DNA from: Solirubrobacter pauli
GTDB lineage: Bacteria; Actinomycetota; Thermoleophilia; Solirubrobacterales; Solirubrobacteraceae
DNA: 64,000 bases
Assembly (NCBI RefSeq): GCF_003633755.1
Contig: NZ_RBIL01000002.1
Location: 682,001-746,000 of the forward strand
Direction of reading: 5' to 3'
Under the pieces are notes generated by a model. That model did not search any database, was not told the DNA's origin, and worked only from the letters and a program-made list of their open reading frames with translations. This document shows, piece after piece, positions 25,038 to 33,655 of this stretch (position 1 is the stretch's first letter; each line of letters opens with the position of its first letter). A program made the position numbers and the translations under genes.

Positions 25038-27295
25038 TCGGCACCGCGCGGCGCCGGCGCGACGGCGACGCGAAGGTGCGCGGCGCGACGCGCTACGTCG
25101 GGGACATGCCGGCGCACGGCCTGCTGCACGCGCGGCCGGTGCTGGCGGCGGACGCGCATGCGCGCCTGCTGGCCATCGACACGGACGCGGCGCTGGCCGT
25201 CCCGGGCGTCGTCGCGGTGCTCACGCACGCCGACCTGCCGCTGGCCGGCGGCTCCGGTCGCGCCGCCGAGCCGCTCGCGCGCGAGGAGATCGTCTGGGCG
25301 GGCCAGCCCGTCGCGCTCGTGGTCGCCGAGACCGAGGCCGCCGCGGGGGACGCCGCGGCGCTCGTCGACGTGGACACCGAGTGGCTCGAGCCGGTGCTCG
25401 ACCTCGAGGCCGCGCTCGCCGACGGCGCCCCGGCCGCCCGTCTGACCGAGCGGGCGGGGGAGGACGAGAGCGCCGCGAGCGCGCACGGCGGCAGCGAGGG
25501 CGGGACCGAGGCGGCGGGCGGTGGCTCGCCCAACGTCGCGACCCGCCAGCGGCTCCAGCGCGGCGACGTGGACGCCGGGCTCGCCGCGGCCGACCATGTC
25601 GTGCGCGGGCGCTTTCGGACGAGCTGGGTCCATCAGGCCTACCTGGAGCCGCAGTCGACGCTCGCCTGGGTCGACCCCGACGGCACGCTCGTCGTGCACT
25701 CGAGCACGCAGGGCGCGTTCATGGTGCGGCAGGGGCTGGCGAGCACGTTCGGGCTGCCGATGGAGCGGGTCCGCGTGCAGGCCGCGCCGCTCGGGGGCGC
25801 GTTCGGCGGCAAGCTGATGATCGCCGAGCCGCTGGCGGCCGCGGCGGCGCTCACGCTCCGGCGCCCGGTGCGGATCGTGTTCAGCCGCACGGAGGAGTTC
25901 GCGGCGGGCAACCCGGCGCCCGGGCAGCTGATCGACCTCGAGCTCGGCGCCATGCGCGACGGCGCGCTGGCCGCGATCCGGGGGCGGGTGGTCGGCGATC
26001 GGGGCGGGCTCGGCGACATGGGTGTCGAGGCGTTGAGCACGTTGCTCGCGGCCGGTCCGTACCGCTGGCCCGCGCACGACCTGACCGCGGTCGGCGTGAC
26101 GACCAACCGCGTCAGCCCCGGCGCGTACCGGGCGCCCGGCGCGCCGCCCGCGGCCTTCGCGGTCGAGACGCTCCTCGACGAGCTCGCGCAGGCGCTGGAC
26201 CTCGACCCGATCGCGCTGCGCCTGAAGAACGTGCTGGTGGCCGGCGACCGTGGGCTCGACGGCCAGGAGATCAAGGTCATCGGCGCGCGCGAGTGCCTCG
26301 CGCGTCTCGAAAAGCATCCGCTGTACGTCAAGCGGGACGAGCTACCGGAGGGTGAGGGCGTCGGACTGGCGCTCGGCTTCTGGCCGGGGGGTCTGGAGCC
26401 CGCAGCCGCGATCTGCAAGCTCGACGCCGACGGCCGGCTCACCGTCGTCACCGCCGCCGCCGACATGAGCGGCATCGAGAACGCGTTCATCGCGATCGCG
26501 GCCGCGGCGTTCGGGCTACCCGAGGAGCGCGTCCGCGTCACCACCGGCGACACCGGCTCGGCGCCCTACGGCGGCGTCGCCGGCGGCAGCAAGGTCACGT
26601 ACACGTACGGGCGCGCGGTCGAGCGCGCGGCCGAACAGGCACGCGAGCGGCTGCTCGACGTCGCCGCGTCCGAGCTGGAGATCGCGCCCGAGGACCTCGA
26701 GGTGGCCGACGGCGAGGTACGCCCGGTCGGCACGCCCGGCCGTGCGATCGCGATCGCCGACCTCGCGGCCAAGGTCTACACGTTCGGCGGCCGGCACCGC
26801 CCGATCGAGGGCTACGGATCGACCGCGCAGGTCAGCCGCGCTCCCGGCGCCGCCGCGCACCTCAGCCACGTCCGGGTGGACCGCGAGACCGGCGAGATCC
26901 GCTTGCTCGCGCACGTGATCGCGCAGGACGTCGGCAAGGCGCTGAACCCGGCGCTCGTCGAAGGCCAGATGCACGGCGGCACGGCGCAGGGCATCGGCTG
27001 GGCGCTGCTCGAGGAGCTCGGGCACACCGACGAGGGCCAGTTGCAAGGCGCCACGTTCGCCGAGTACGCGGTCCCGAGCACCGACCAGGTGCCGGAGATC
27101 GAGGCGCTGCTCGTGGAGGTGCCGGCGCCCGACGGCCCGTTCGGCGCCAAGGGCGTGGGGGAGCCACCGGTGTGCGCCGTGCCCGCCGCGATCGCCAACG
27201 CCGTCGCGGCCGCGGCGGAGATCCGGCCTGGCGTGTTGCCGATGACTTCCGCGCGGGTATGGGCGCTACTCCAGAATGCTCCGGTTGTTAGATAG
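25034..27295 (+). CDS. Molybdopterin-binding xanthine dehydrogenase-family large subunit
   Basis: The 753-residue protein is the molybdenum-cofactor subunit of a xanthine/aldehyde/CO dehydrogenase-type hydroxylase. Landmarks include RGATRYVGDM, QPVALVVAET, GAFGGKL, GAYRAPGAPPAAFAVE, GGSKVTYTYG and KGVGEPP with the catalytic Glu. A Gly/Glu/Ser-rich insert lies at about residues 141-165. Such enzymes normally need [2Fe-2S] and FAD subunits, and neither is encoded next to this gene. GTG 25034 overlaps the GNAT stop. The substrate is unknown. Confidence 0.88.
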   Translation: MIGTARRRRDGDAKVRGATRYVGDMPAHGLLHARPVLAADAHARLLAIDTDAALAVPGVVAVLTHADLPLAGGSGRAAEPLAREEIVWAGQPVALVVAETEAAAGDAAALVDVDTEWLEPVLDLEAALADGAPAARLTERAGEDESAASAHGGSEGGTEAAGGGSPNVATRQRLQRGDVDAGLAAADHVVRGRFRTSWVHQAYLEPQSTLAWVDPDGTLVVHSSTQGAFMVRQGLASTFGLPMERVRVQAAPLGGAFGGKLMIAEPLAAAAALTLRRPVRIVFSRTEEFAAGNPAPGQLIDLELGAMRDGALAAIRGRVVGDRGGLGDMGVEALSTLLAAGPYRWPAHDLTAVGVTTNRVSPGAYRAPGAPPAAFAVETLLDELAQALDLDPIALRLKNVLVAGDRGLDGQEIKVIGARECLARLEKHPLYVKRDELPEGEGVGLALGFWPGGLEPAAAICKLDADGRLTVVTAAADMSGIENAFIAIAAAAFGLPEERVRVTTGDTGSAPYGGVAGGSKVTYTYGRAVERAAEQARERLLDVAASELEIAPEDLEVADGEVRPVGTPGRAIAIADLAAKVYTFGGRHRPIEGYGSTAQVSRAPGAAAHLSHVRVDRETGEIRLLAHVIAQDVGKALNPALVEGQMHGGTAQGIGWALLEELGHTDEGQLQGATFAEYAVPSTDQVPEIEALLVEVPAPDGPFGAKGVGEPPVCAVPAAIANAVAAAAEIRPGVLPMTSARVWALLQNAPVVR

Positions 27296-27299
27296 TCCC

Positions 27300-28730
27300 G
27301 TGAAGTCCCGCCTGCTGATCTGCTTCGCGCTGCTGCTCGCCGCGCTGCCGCCCACCGCCGCACAAGCGGTCGAACCCGACGGTGCGCTCATCCGCTCCGC
27401 CGCGAACAACAACTGGACCTACCGGATCGTCGGTGGCGCGCCCGTGCGGATCTTCAGCTGCACGCCGTTCAACGCGTGCGAGGGCCGCAAGGACGTCCCC
27501 AACCTCGCCGGCTACGCCCAGTTCCCGAAGAACGGCGCGATGATGCGCACCGACGACGGCGCGGTCTACCGCTTCGCCGGCGGCGCCCCGCTGTGGGTCA
27601 CGAGCTGCACCTACGCGCCGTGCACCCCGCGCAGCGAGGTCAACCTGGACTCGCTCAAGGACACCGCGCACGTGCGCGCGATGCCGGCGGACGGGACCGT
27701 CGTCCGCAACGTCACCGACGGCGGCTTCTACCGGTTCGCGGGCGGCGCGCCGCTGCTCGTGCGCTGCGACATGGGGCCGAACTGCGTCGGCCCGCCGCTG
27801 ACCGACGGCAGGTCGATGGCGGCGATGGGCACGCATCCCGCCGGAACCGCGCGGATGCGCCAGTACCCGGCCAACGGCACGGTCGTGGTCAACGGCGACG
27901 ACAACGCCACCTACCGCTTCGCGGGCGGCGCGCCGCTGCCCGTCGGGCCGGTCACCACCGCCAAGCAGATCATCGACGCGCGCACGTTCGTCCAGCAGGG
28001 CACCGCCACCGCGACGCTGCCGCACATGAAGGCCTTCCCGGACGACAACACGTTCCTGACGACCGGCAGCGCCTGGTGGCGCGTCGCCGGCGGCGCGGCC
28101 GTCGCGCTGACCAACTGCAGCGTGCTCGCGAACTGCGCCGGCGCGGTCGCGGTCGACCCCGGCACGATCTCCAGCAACGGCGCCGGGCGGCTGCTGCCCG
28201 TGCCGCGCGACGGCACGGTCCTGCGCGGCGTGCCGTCCAACGTGCTGTGGGAGATCGTCTCGGGCCAGCGCCGGCAGACGTTCGTCAACGTCCCGGGCGT
28301 GTCGGTCGACGACGGCGCGATCGGCCTCATCCCGGTGCCGGCCGGCCCGGCGCCGGTGGTGCTTCCGCCCGCGTTCAAGCCGTCGATCTCGAGCGGCTAC
28401 AAGGTCTTCCGCCGCTACACGCGGTTCACGTCGCTGAAGGTCGGCGCCGCGCCGGCGGGGTCGGTCGTGACCGTGAACTGCAGCGGCAAGCGCAAGGGCT
28501 GCCCGTTCAAGAAGCAGAAGTACTACAAGCTCAAGGGCTCGTCGCTGAACGTCTACGCGCGCTGGTTCAAGAAGGCCAAGCTCAAGAGCGGCGCGACCGT
28601 CACCGTCCGCGTCTCCAGCCCCGCCGGTGAGCGCAAGCAGATGGTGTTCAAGATCCGCTCGCGCAAGCTGCCGGTCCGCACCACGCGGTGCGCGGCCGCG
28701 GGCGGCAAGCTCGGGAAGTGCGCGTCGTGA
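27300..28730 (+). CDS. Secreted six-repeat protein, copy 1
   Basis: The 476-residue protein has a signal peptide (KSRLLICFALLLAALPP, cut near QA). It contains six imperfect repeats of 45-58 residues, each with a DG(T/A)-x-VR start and a (Y/W)R(F/I)AGGAP core, most followed by a Cys pair. The regular spacing suggests a six-bladed beta-propeller. The last ~110 residues hold a separate domain (GYKVFRRYTRFTSLKV, NCSGKRKGCPF, YKLKGSSLNVYARW). I know no function; an extracellular binding role is likely. GTG 27300 is preferred over ATG 27276 because it puts Lys-Arg at the signal start. Confidence 0.75.
   Translation: MKSRLLICFALLLAALPPTAAQAVEPDGALIRSAANNNWTYRIVGGAPVRIFSCTPFNACEGRKDVPNLAGYAQFPKNGAMMRTDDGAVYRFAGGAPLWVTSCTYAPCTPRSEVNLDSLKDTAHVRAMPADGTVVRNVTDGGFYRFAGGAPLLVRCDMGPNCVGPPLTDGRSMAAMGTHPAGTARMRQYPANGTVVVNGDDNATYRFAGGAPLPVGPVTTAKQIIDARTFVQQGTATATLPHMKAFPDDNTFLTTGSAWWRVAGGAAVALTNCSVLANCAGAVAVDPGTISSNGAGRLLPVPRDGTVLRGVPSNVLWEIVSGQRRQTFVNVPGVSVDDGAIGLIPVPAGPAPVVLPPAFKPSISSGYKVFRRYTRFTSLKVGAAPAGSVVTVNCSGKRKGCPFKKQKYYKLKGSSLNVYARWFKKAKLKSGATVTVRVSSPAGERKQMVFKIRSRKLPVRTTRCAAAGGKLGKCAS
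28470..28621 (+). repeat. Near-identical 3' segment, copy A
   Basis: These 152 bases at the 3' end of the first secreted repeat gene match 29912-30063 with a single mismatch (28589). The proteins elsewhere are much more diverged, so this stretch has been homogenised or strongly conserved. Confidence 0.9.
28713..28718 (+). promoter_or_regulatory. Ribosome binding site of second repeat gene
   Basis: GGGAAG lies eight bases before GTG 28727, inside the end of the preceding gene. It supports this GTG (part of a GTGA overlap) rather than GTG 28718 as the start. Confidence 0.5.
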
Positions 28731-30172
28731 TCCGCGCGGCCCTGGCCGCGCTGGCGGTGCTGCTCGTCGTGCCCACGGTCGCCCTGGCCGACGGCGAGTT
28801 CGTGCAGGTCAACGGCGATCCGAGCGGCAAGGTCTACCGGATCGTCGGCAGCGCGCCGCTGTGGATCGGCCCGGGGGTCTGCGCGGCCGCCAACTGCTAC
28901 CAGGGGATCACGTACGTGAACGACCTGAGCGCCTATCGCCAGACCCCGGCCGACGGCGCGCTCACCTACGGCGGCAGCGACGGCGCCACCTATGGCACGT
29001 ACCGCTGGGCGGGCGGCGCGCCGCTGTGGATCTCGAGCTGCGGCTACGGACCCGGCTGCGGCGCGCAGATCCTGATCGACGACACCGCCTACGGCGACAC
29101 CCCGCACGTGCGCCAGTTCCCGGCAGACGGCACCGTGGTGCGCAACGTCACCGACGGCGCGGCGTACCGGTTCGCCGGCGGAGCCCCGCTGCTCGTGCGC
29201 TGCGACCTCGGCCCGGGCTGCGCCGATCCGACTCAGGTCGACGGTGGCACCTTCGAGCGGCTCGGCTCCTTCAACGGGCCCAAGCACATGCGCTCGTACC
29301 CGGCCGACGGCACGACCGTGCAGAACATCGAGGACGGCGTGTTCTACCGGTTCGCGGGCAACACCCTGCTGCCGCTGTCCGGTTGCGCGGGCTGCTCGGC
29401 CGTGATGATCGACGGCCTGACGTTGCGGCTCGCGGGCACCGGAACGCCGACCCAGCCGCACATCGCGGCCGCGCCCGCCGAGGGCACGTTCCTGGCGACC
29501 GAGTCGCACACCTACCGTGTCGCCGGCGGCGCGGCGGTGCAGCTCACCGACTGCGCGCAGCTCGGCGGTTGCAAGGGCGCCGTCACGGTCGACTCCGGCA
29601 CGATCGCCTCGCTCGGCGGTGGCCGCCTGCTCGCGACGCCCAAGGACGGCACGGTGCTGCGCGGGCTGCCATCCAAGCGCACGTGGGAGATCGTCGGCGG
29701 CAAGCGGCGTGAGACGTTCATCGCCGGCGTCGGCGGCATCGAGGTCGACGACGGCGCGATCGACCTGATCACGATCGACGCGCCGCCGCCGCCCCCACCG
29801 CCGGCGCCCGCGCCGTTCAAGCCGTCGATCTCCAGCGGCTACAAGGTCTTCCGCACGTACACGCGGTTCACCTCGCTCAAGGTCAAGGACGCGCCGGCCG
29901 GCTCGGTGGTCACCGTGAACTGCAGCGGCAAGCGCAAGGGCTGCCCGTTCAAGAAGCAGAAGTACTACAAGCTCAAGGGCTCGTCGCTGAACGTCTACGC
30001 GCGCTGGTTCAAGAAGGCCAAGCTCAAGAGTGGCGCGACCGTCACCGTCCGCGTCTCCAGCCCGACCGGCGCGCGCAAGCAGATGGTGTTCAAGATCCGG
30101 TCGCGCAAGCTGCCGGTGCGCACCACGCGCTGCTCGTCGCCGGGCGCGAAGCTGGCCCGCTGCACGACCTAA
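28727..30172 (+). CDS. Secreted six-repeat protein, copy 2
   Basis: This 481-residue paralogue of the preceding protein is coupled to it by a GTGA overlap. A signal peptide (IRAALAALAVLLVVPTVALA) is followed by the same six YRFAGGAPL-type repeats, including DGTVVRNVTDG and AGGAPLLVRCDLGPGC. A short Pro-rich linker (PPPPPPPAPAP) then leads to the same C-terminal domain. The repeats differ clearly from copy 1 while the C-terminal domain is almost identical. It probably forms a secreted propeller with a wall- or polymer-binding tail. Function is unknown. Confidence 0.75.
   Translation: MIRAALAALAVLLVVPTVALADGEFVQVNGDPSGKVYRIVGSAPLWIGPGVCAAANCYQGITYVNDLSAYRQTPADGALTYGGSDGATYGTYRWAGGAPLWISSCGYGPGCGAQILIDDTAYGDTPHVRQFPADGTVVRNVTDGAAYRFAGGAPLLVRCDLGPGCADPTQVDGGTFERLGSFNGPKHMRSYPADGTTVQNIEDGVFYRFAGNTLLPLSGCAGCSAVMIDGLTLRLAGTGTPTQPHIAAAPAEGTFLATESHTYRVAGGAAVQLTDCAQLGGCKGAVTVDSGTIASLGGGRLLATPKDGTVLRGLPSKRTWEIVGGKRRETFIAGVGGIEVDDGAIDLITIDAPPPPPPPAPAPFKPSISSGYKVFRTYTRFTSLKVKDAPAGSVVTVNCSGKRKGCPFKKQKYYKLKGSSLNVYARWFKKAKLKSGATVTVRVSSPTGARKQMVFKIRSRKLPVRTTRCSSPGAKLARCTT
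29912..30063 (+). repeat. Near-identical 3' segment, copy B
   Basis: This is the partner of 28470-28621, offset by 1442 bases, with one mismatch at 30031. Identity stays high to both stop codons but drops sharply upstream. Confidence 0.9.
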
Positions 30173-30190
30173 AGGCCCTGGGCCTTTAGG
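30168..30190. terminator. Perfect palindrome over two convergent stop codons
   Basis: An 11-base arm (CCTAAAGGCCC), a single T and the exact complement overlap both the TAA of the repeat-protein gene and the TAG of the acyltransferase gene. In RNA from either strand it would fold into the same GC-rich hairpin. There is no U-run, so factor-independent termination is unproven. Confidence 0.5.
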
Positions 30191-31638
30191 TTCTCGAGCT
30201 CCTGGAGGGCGTGCGCGGCGCCCTCCAAGAAGCTCCAGGCGTCGTCGATCTGCTCGCGGTCGCCGACGATGCCGAAGTCCACGCGGTTCTTGTACGAGAC
30301 GACCGTGATGTTCAGCCCGACGCCGTCGACGATCACGCTCAGCGGGTAGTTCGCGGTCAGCTCCGCACCCGCGCAGTACAGCGAGCTGCGCGGGCCCGGG
30401 ACGTTGGAGATCACCAGGTTCAGCGGCGGGCGCGTGCGGCTGAGGATGTCGACCGTGTTGCGCGCGGCCAGCGAGGCGACCGCCGGCGGGATGAACGCGG
30501 TCGCGTCGGTGAGCAGCGAGGCGGGCAGGGCGCTGTGGCGCTCCTTGGCGCTGCGCAGCAGCTCGTGGGTGCGCCGCAGGCGCTGCTCCGGGTCGGGCTC
30601 GTTGGTCGGGATCGGCACGACCATCATCGAGATCCGGTTGCCCCACGTGCCGCGCTCGTCACGACGGCGGACGGACATCGGGATCATCGCCACCAGCGGG
30701 TCCTCGGGCAGCGCGTCCCGCTCCTGCAGCCACTCGCGCACGGCGCCGGCGCACAGCGTCACCACCACGTCGTTGACCGTCACGCCGAACTCGCGCCGGA
30801 TCTGCCGCACCGAGTCGAGCGAGAGCGAGCCGAACGCGAAGCGCCGGTGCGCGCTGACCGGCCCGTTGAACGGCGTCTTGGGCGGCCGCGCCTTGGTCAC
30901 CTCGAGGATGTCCGTGGACTCGTCGGAGCCGAGCGTCCGGCGGACCCGCGAGTAGACGTGGGAGAGCGTCGGCACGCCCGGCAGCGCGTTCGCGCCCGGC
31001 AGATCGGTGAACCCCTGGATCGTGCGCGGCAGCGAGCGCAGCGCGCGGAGCGGCTGGCGGGGGAGGCCGCGCAGGCCGCGCAGCAGCATCGCCCGGTCAC
31101 GGGGGAGCGAGGCGGGCGGCGCCGGCGTGACGGGCGTCGGGTCCACGACACGCCCTTCCGGCTCGGGGTCCAGCACGACGCCCATGATCTCGTTGCCGCT
31201 CAACCCGTCCACGACGGAGTGGTGGATCTTCGTCAGCAGCGCCACGCGCCCGCCCTCGAGCCCGTGGATGACGTAGATCTCCCACAGCGGGCGGCCGCGG
31301 TCCAGCGGACGCCCGAACACCCGCTGGACCGTCTCCGCGAGCTGGCGGTCGTCGCCGGGCGCGGGCAGCGCGGTCTCGCGGATGTGGAACTCGAGGTCGA
31401 AGTCCGGGTCCTCGACCCAGTACGGCAGGTCGAGCCCGAGCGGCACCGGCACCAGTCGCCACCGCAGCGGCGGCAGCAGGTGCAGCCGCGACTCGAGCAG
31501 CGCCTTGACCTCCGGCGCGCCGAGCTTGCCGCCCGGCGCGGTCGACGGGTCGTAGATGCCCAGGAAGGCGACGTGCCCGTAGATCCGGGCGGATTCGACG
31601 TTCAGGAACTGCGCGTCGAGGCTGCTGAGCTGCCGCAC
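30169..31638 (-). CDS. Wax ester synthase/diacylglycerol acyltransferase family protein
   Basis: The 489-residue protein carries the HHSVVDG active-site motif (139-145) and the NDVVVTLCAGAVREWL and PLNLVISNVPGP segments that define the WS/DGAT family. These enzymes esterify fatty alcohols or diacylglycerol with acyl-CoA to make storage lipid at the membrane. The start is GTG 31638, giving VRQLSSLDAQFLNVES, the normal family N-terminus. The last six codons lie in a palindrome shared with the convergent secreted protein gene. Confidence 0.93.
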   Translation of the reverse strand: MRQLSSLDAQFLNVESARIYGHVAFLGIYDPSTAPGGKLGAPEVKALLESRLHLLPPLRWRLVPVPLGLDLPYWVEDPDFDLEFHIRETALPAPGDDRQLAETVQRVFGRPLDRGRPLWEIYVIHGLEGGRVALLTKIHHSVVDGLSGNEIMGVVLDPEPEGRVVDPTPVTPAPPASLPRDRAMLLRGLRGLPRQPLRALRSLPRTIQGFTDLPGANALPGVPTLSHVYSRVRRTLGSDESTDILEVTKARPPKTPFNGPVSAHRRFAFGSLSLDSVRQIRREFGVTVNDVVVTLCAGAVREWLQERDALPEDPLVAMIPMSVRRRDERGTWGNRISMMVVPIPTNEPDPEQRLRRTHELLRSAKERHSALPASLLTDATAFIPPAVASLAARNTVDILSRTRPPLNLVISNVPGPRSSLYCAGAELTANYPLSVIVDGVGLNITVVSYKNRVDFGIVGDREQIDDAWSFLEGAAHALQELENLKAQGL

Positions 31639-31659
31639 TCGACTGAGCTTATGGCACGC

Positions 31660-32871
31660 TCACGCGCAAGTCCTGGTCGGCTTCGTCGCGCCCGGTGCCA
31701 GGCACAGGTAGGCGGTGAGCGGCGCGCGCCGCTTGCGCATGGTGAAGCGGGCGACCTTGCCGTTGAACCCCGGCACGAGCACGCGGATCTCGAGCGTCGC
31801 GCCGACGCGCAGCTTGGCCTTGCGGAAGTACTGCCGGCGCAGGTCCAGCGTGCCGCCCTTGGCGTTGAAGCGGCGCACCGAGAACGGGCAGCCGCGTCCG
31901 GCGCAGCGCAGCTCGACGCGCGCGTTGACCGGCGCGCCGCGGACCTTGAGCGTCGTCACCTTCGTCGTCTTGGTGCTCGCCAGCCACTGGTTCTGGAAGC
32001 TCGCGGCGACGGTCGGCAGGGCGTCCGTGCCGTTGCAGTCCTCGTCGAGGCCGTTGCCCGGGATCTCGGTCGCGCCCGGCTTGACCAGCGGCGCGAAGTC
32101 GTTGCAGTCGGTGTCCTCGAGCACGCCGTCCCCGTCGCGGTCGGCGAGCGTGAGCGTCACGCCCGCGGTCGCGGTGGCGAAGTTGCCCACGTGGTCGATG
32201 GCGCGGGCGATCAGCGTGTGCGTGCCGGCGGGCACCTGGTCGGCCGGCACGCTGAGCGTGAACGTGCGCCCGTCCGCCTGCGGGCTGTTGACCGTGAACG
32301 TCTTGCCGCCCACGCTGAAGTCCACGCGCAGGATGCCGCGGTTGTCGGTCGCGTCCACCGTCGCCGTGAGCGTCCCGGCGCGGTTCGTCGTCGGCTCGAC
32401 GCTCTTGAAGCCGACCGAGGGCGGCAGCGACGGCAGCACCGTGTAGTCCAGGTAGACGCCGGAGCCCGCGACCCACGCCACCTGCTCGCGGACGACCTCG
32501 AACACCTCGCGGTAGGTGGTCGGCGTCGCCACCGAGGGCGCGAGGATCTGGAAGTCGAAGCGCCCGCGCTGACCGGGGGCGACCGCCTGCGGCGAGACGC
32601 GCGCGGCCCGGAAGTTCGACATCCACGACGGATGCGCGAAGGGCGACGCCCGGTTCTGCGGGTTCGAGGTTCCCAGGAAGACATCGGCGTTCGACCAGAA
32701 CTGCGTGCCGGTGTTCGTGTACTCGAAGAACTGCGAGACCACCTCGCCGCTCTCGAGCGTCAAGTAGCAGCACTGGTTCTCGAACCTCGCTTGGTACTCC
32801 TGCGCCTGGGCGGGAGCGGCGAGAACGGCGTACAGGAGCAACGCTCCGAGAAGGCGAGCGACGACAGACAT
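31660..32871 (-). CDS. Secreted Ig-like protein with MopE-type metal motif
   Basis: The 403-residue protein has a signal peptide (ending APAQAQ) and an Ig-like domain resembling the NBR1-type fold (NQCCYLTLESGEVVSQFFEY, GTQFWSNADVFLG, VAPGQRGRFDF). A second Ig-like domain follows (about 155-245). A DRDGDGVLEDTDCNDF / NGLDEDCNG segment is a putative calcium/metal-binding motif as in MopE. The C-terminal ~100 residues (RCAGRGCPF, YFRKAKLRVGATLEIRV) are the same domain type as the tails of the two secreted repeat proteins. A surface-binding role is inferred. Confidence 0.75.
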   Translation of the reverse strand: MSVVARLLGALLLYAVLAAPAQAQEYQARFENQCCYLTLESGEVVSQFFEYTNTGTQFWSNADVFLGTSNPQNRASPFAHPSWMSNFRAARVSPQAVAPGQRGRFDFQILAPSVATPTTYREVFEVVREQVAWVAGSGVYLDYTVLPSLPPSVGFKSVEPTTNRAGTLTATVDATDNRGILRVDFSVGGKTFTVNSPQADGRTFTLSVPADQVPAGTHTLIARAIDHVGNFATATAGVTLTLADRDGDGVLEDTDCNDFAPLVKPGATEIPGNGLDEDCNGTDALPTVAASFQNQWLASTKTTKVTTLKVRGAPVNARVELRCAGRGCPFSVRRFNAKGGTLDLRRQYFRKAKLRVGATLEIRVLVPGFNGKVARFTMRKRRAPLTAYLCLAPGATKPTRTCA

Positions 32872-32926
32872 CGACGGGCAGTGTGCCGACCTCGCGGGCG
32901 GTTCGCCAGCCGCAAGTGCTGCGGGC

Positions 32927-33655
32927 GTGCCATCCTGGCGCTCCTTGTCCCTTGTCCTGCTGCACCCGCTCGGGACCGACCGGCACATCTGGGACCCGGT
33001 CCTGCCCTTCCTGAGCGGCGACGTGGTCGCGCTCGACCTGCCCGGCTTCGGCACCCAGCCGCCGCTGCGTGGGGAGGAGACGGTCACACCGCGCGAGCTG
33101 GCGGAGGCGATCCACGCGCGGCTCGGCTCCGGCCGTCCGCACGTGGCCGGGATCTCGCTCGGCGGCTGGGTCGCGCTGGAGCTGGCGCTGGCGGGCTGGG
33201 CCGCGTCAGTCACCGCGATCGCGCCGGCGGGCCTGTGGGCGCAGCCGCTCGCGCCCAAGCGCTCGACCGCCCGCCTGGCGGCGCGTGCGCTCTCGCCCGC
33301 GCTGCCCGTCCTGCTGCGGCGCCCGCGCGGCAAGCGCGCGGCGCTGATCGGCACGATGGCGCACCCGGAGCGGGTGCCGTACCCCGACGCGCTGCGGATC
33401 GTCCGCGCCTACGGCGACGCGCCCGGCTTCGAGGCGGCGAACCGCGGGATGCGCGCGGGGCGCTTCACCGGCCTCGACGCGATCGACGTGCCGTTGACGC
33501 TCGCCTGGCCCGAGCACGACAAGCTCGTGTCGCGCCCGGCGCACGTGCCGGAGACCGCCCAGGAGCTGTTCCTCGCCGGGTGCGGCCACATGCCGACCTA
33601 CGACGACCCGGAGGCGGTCGCGCGGGTCCTGCGGGCGGGCGCCGCGCTCTCGTAG
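32927..33655 (+). CDS. Alpha/beta hydrolase
   Basis: The 242-residue enzyme starts at GTG 32927. It shows LVLLHPLGTDRHIWDP with the HP oxyanion motif, LDLPGFG, the nucleophile elbow GISLGG, an acid in AWPEHDKLV and the catalytic His in GCGHMPTYDDP. It lacks a large lid and resembles small esterases or 3-oxoadipate enol-lactonase-type enzymes; the substrate is unknown. Its last 58 bases overlap the convergent uncharacterised gene. Confidence 0.82.
   Translation: MPSWRSLSLVLLHPLGTDRHIWDPVLPFLSGDVVALDLPGFGTQPPLRGEETVTPRELAEAIHARLGSGRPHVAGISLGGWVALELALAGWAASVTAIAPAGLWAQPLAPKRSTARLAARALSPALPVLLRRPRGKRAALIGTMAHPERVPYPDALRIVRAYGDAPGFEAANRGMRAGRFTGLDAIDVPLTLAWPEHDKLVSRPAHVPETAQELFLAGCGHMPTYDDPEAVARVLRAGAALS

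Noticed and set aside
27276-27299. ATG 27276 as the start of the first repeat protein.
   Set aside because: GTG 27300 yields a better signal peptide and avoids overlap with the previous gene, though ATG cannot be excluded.
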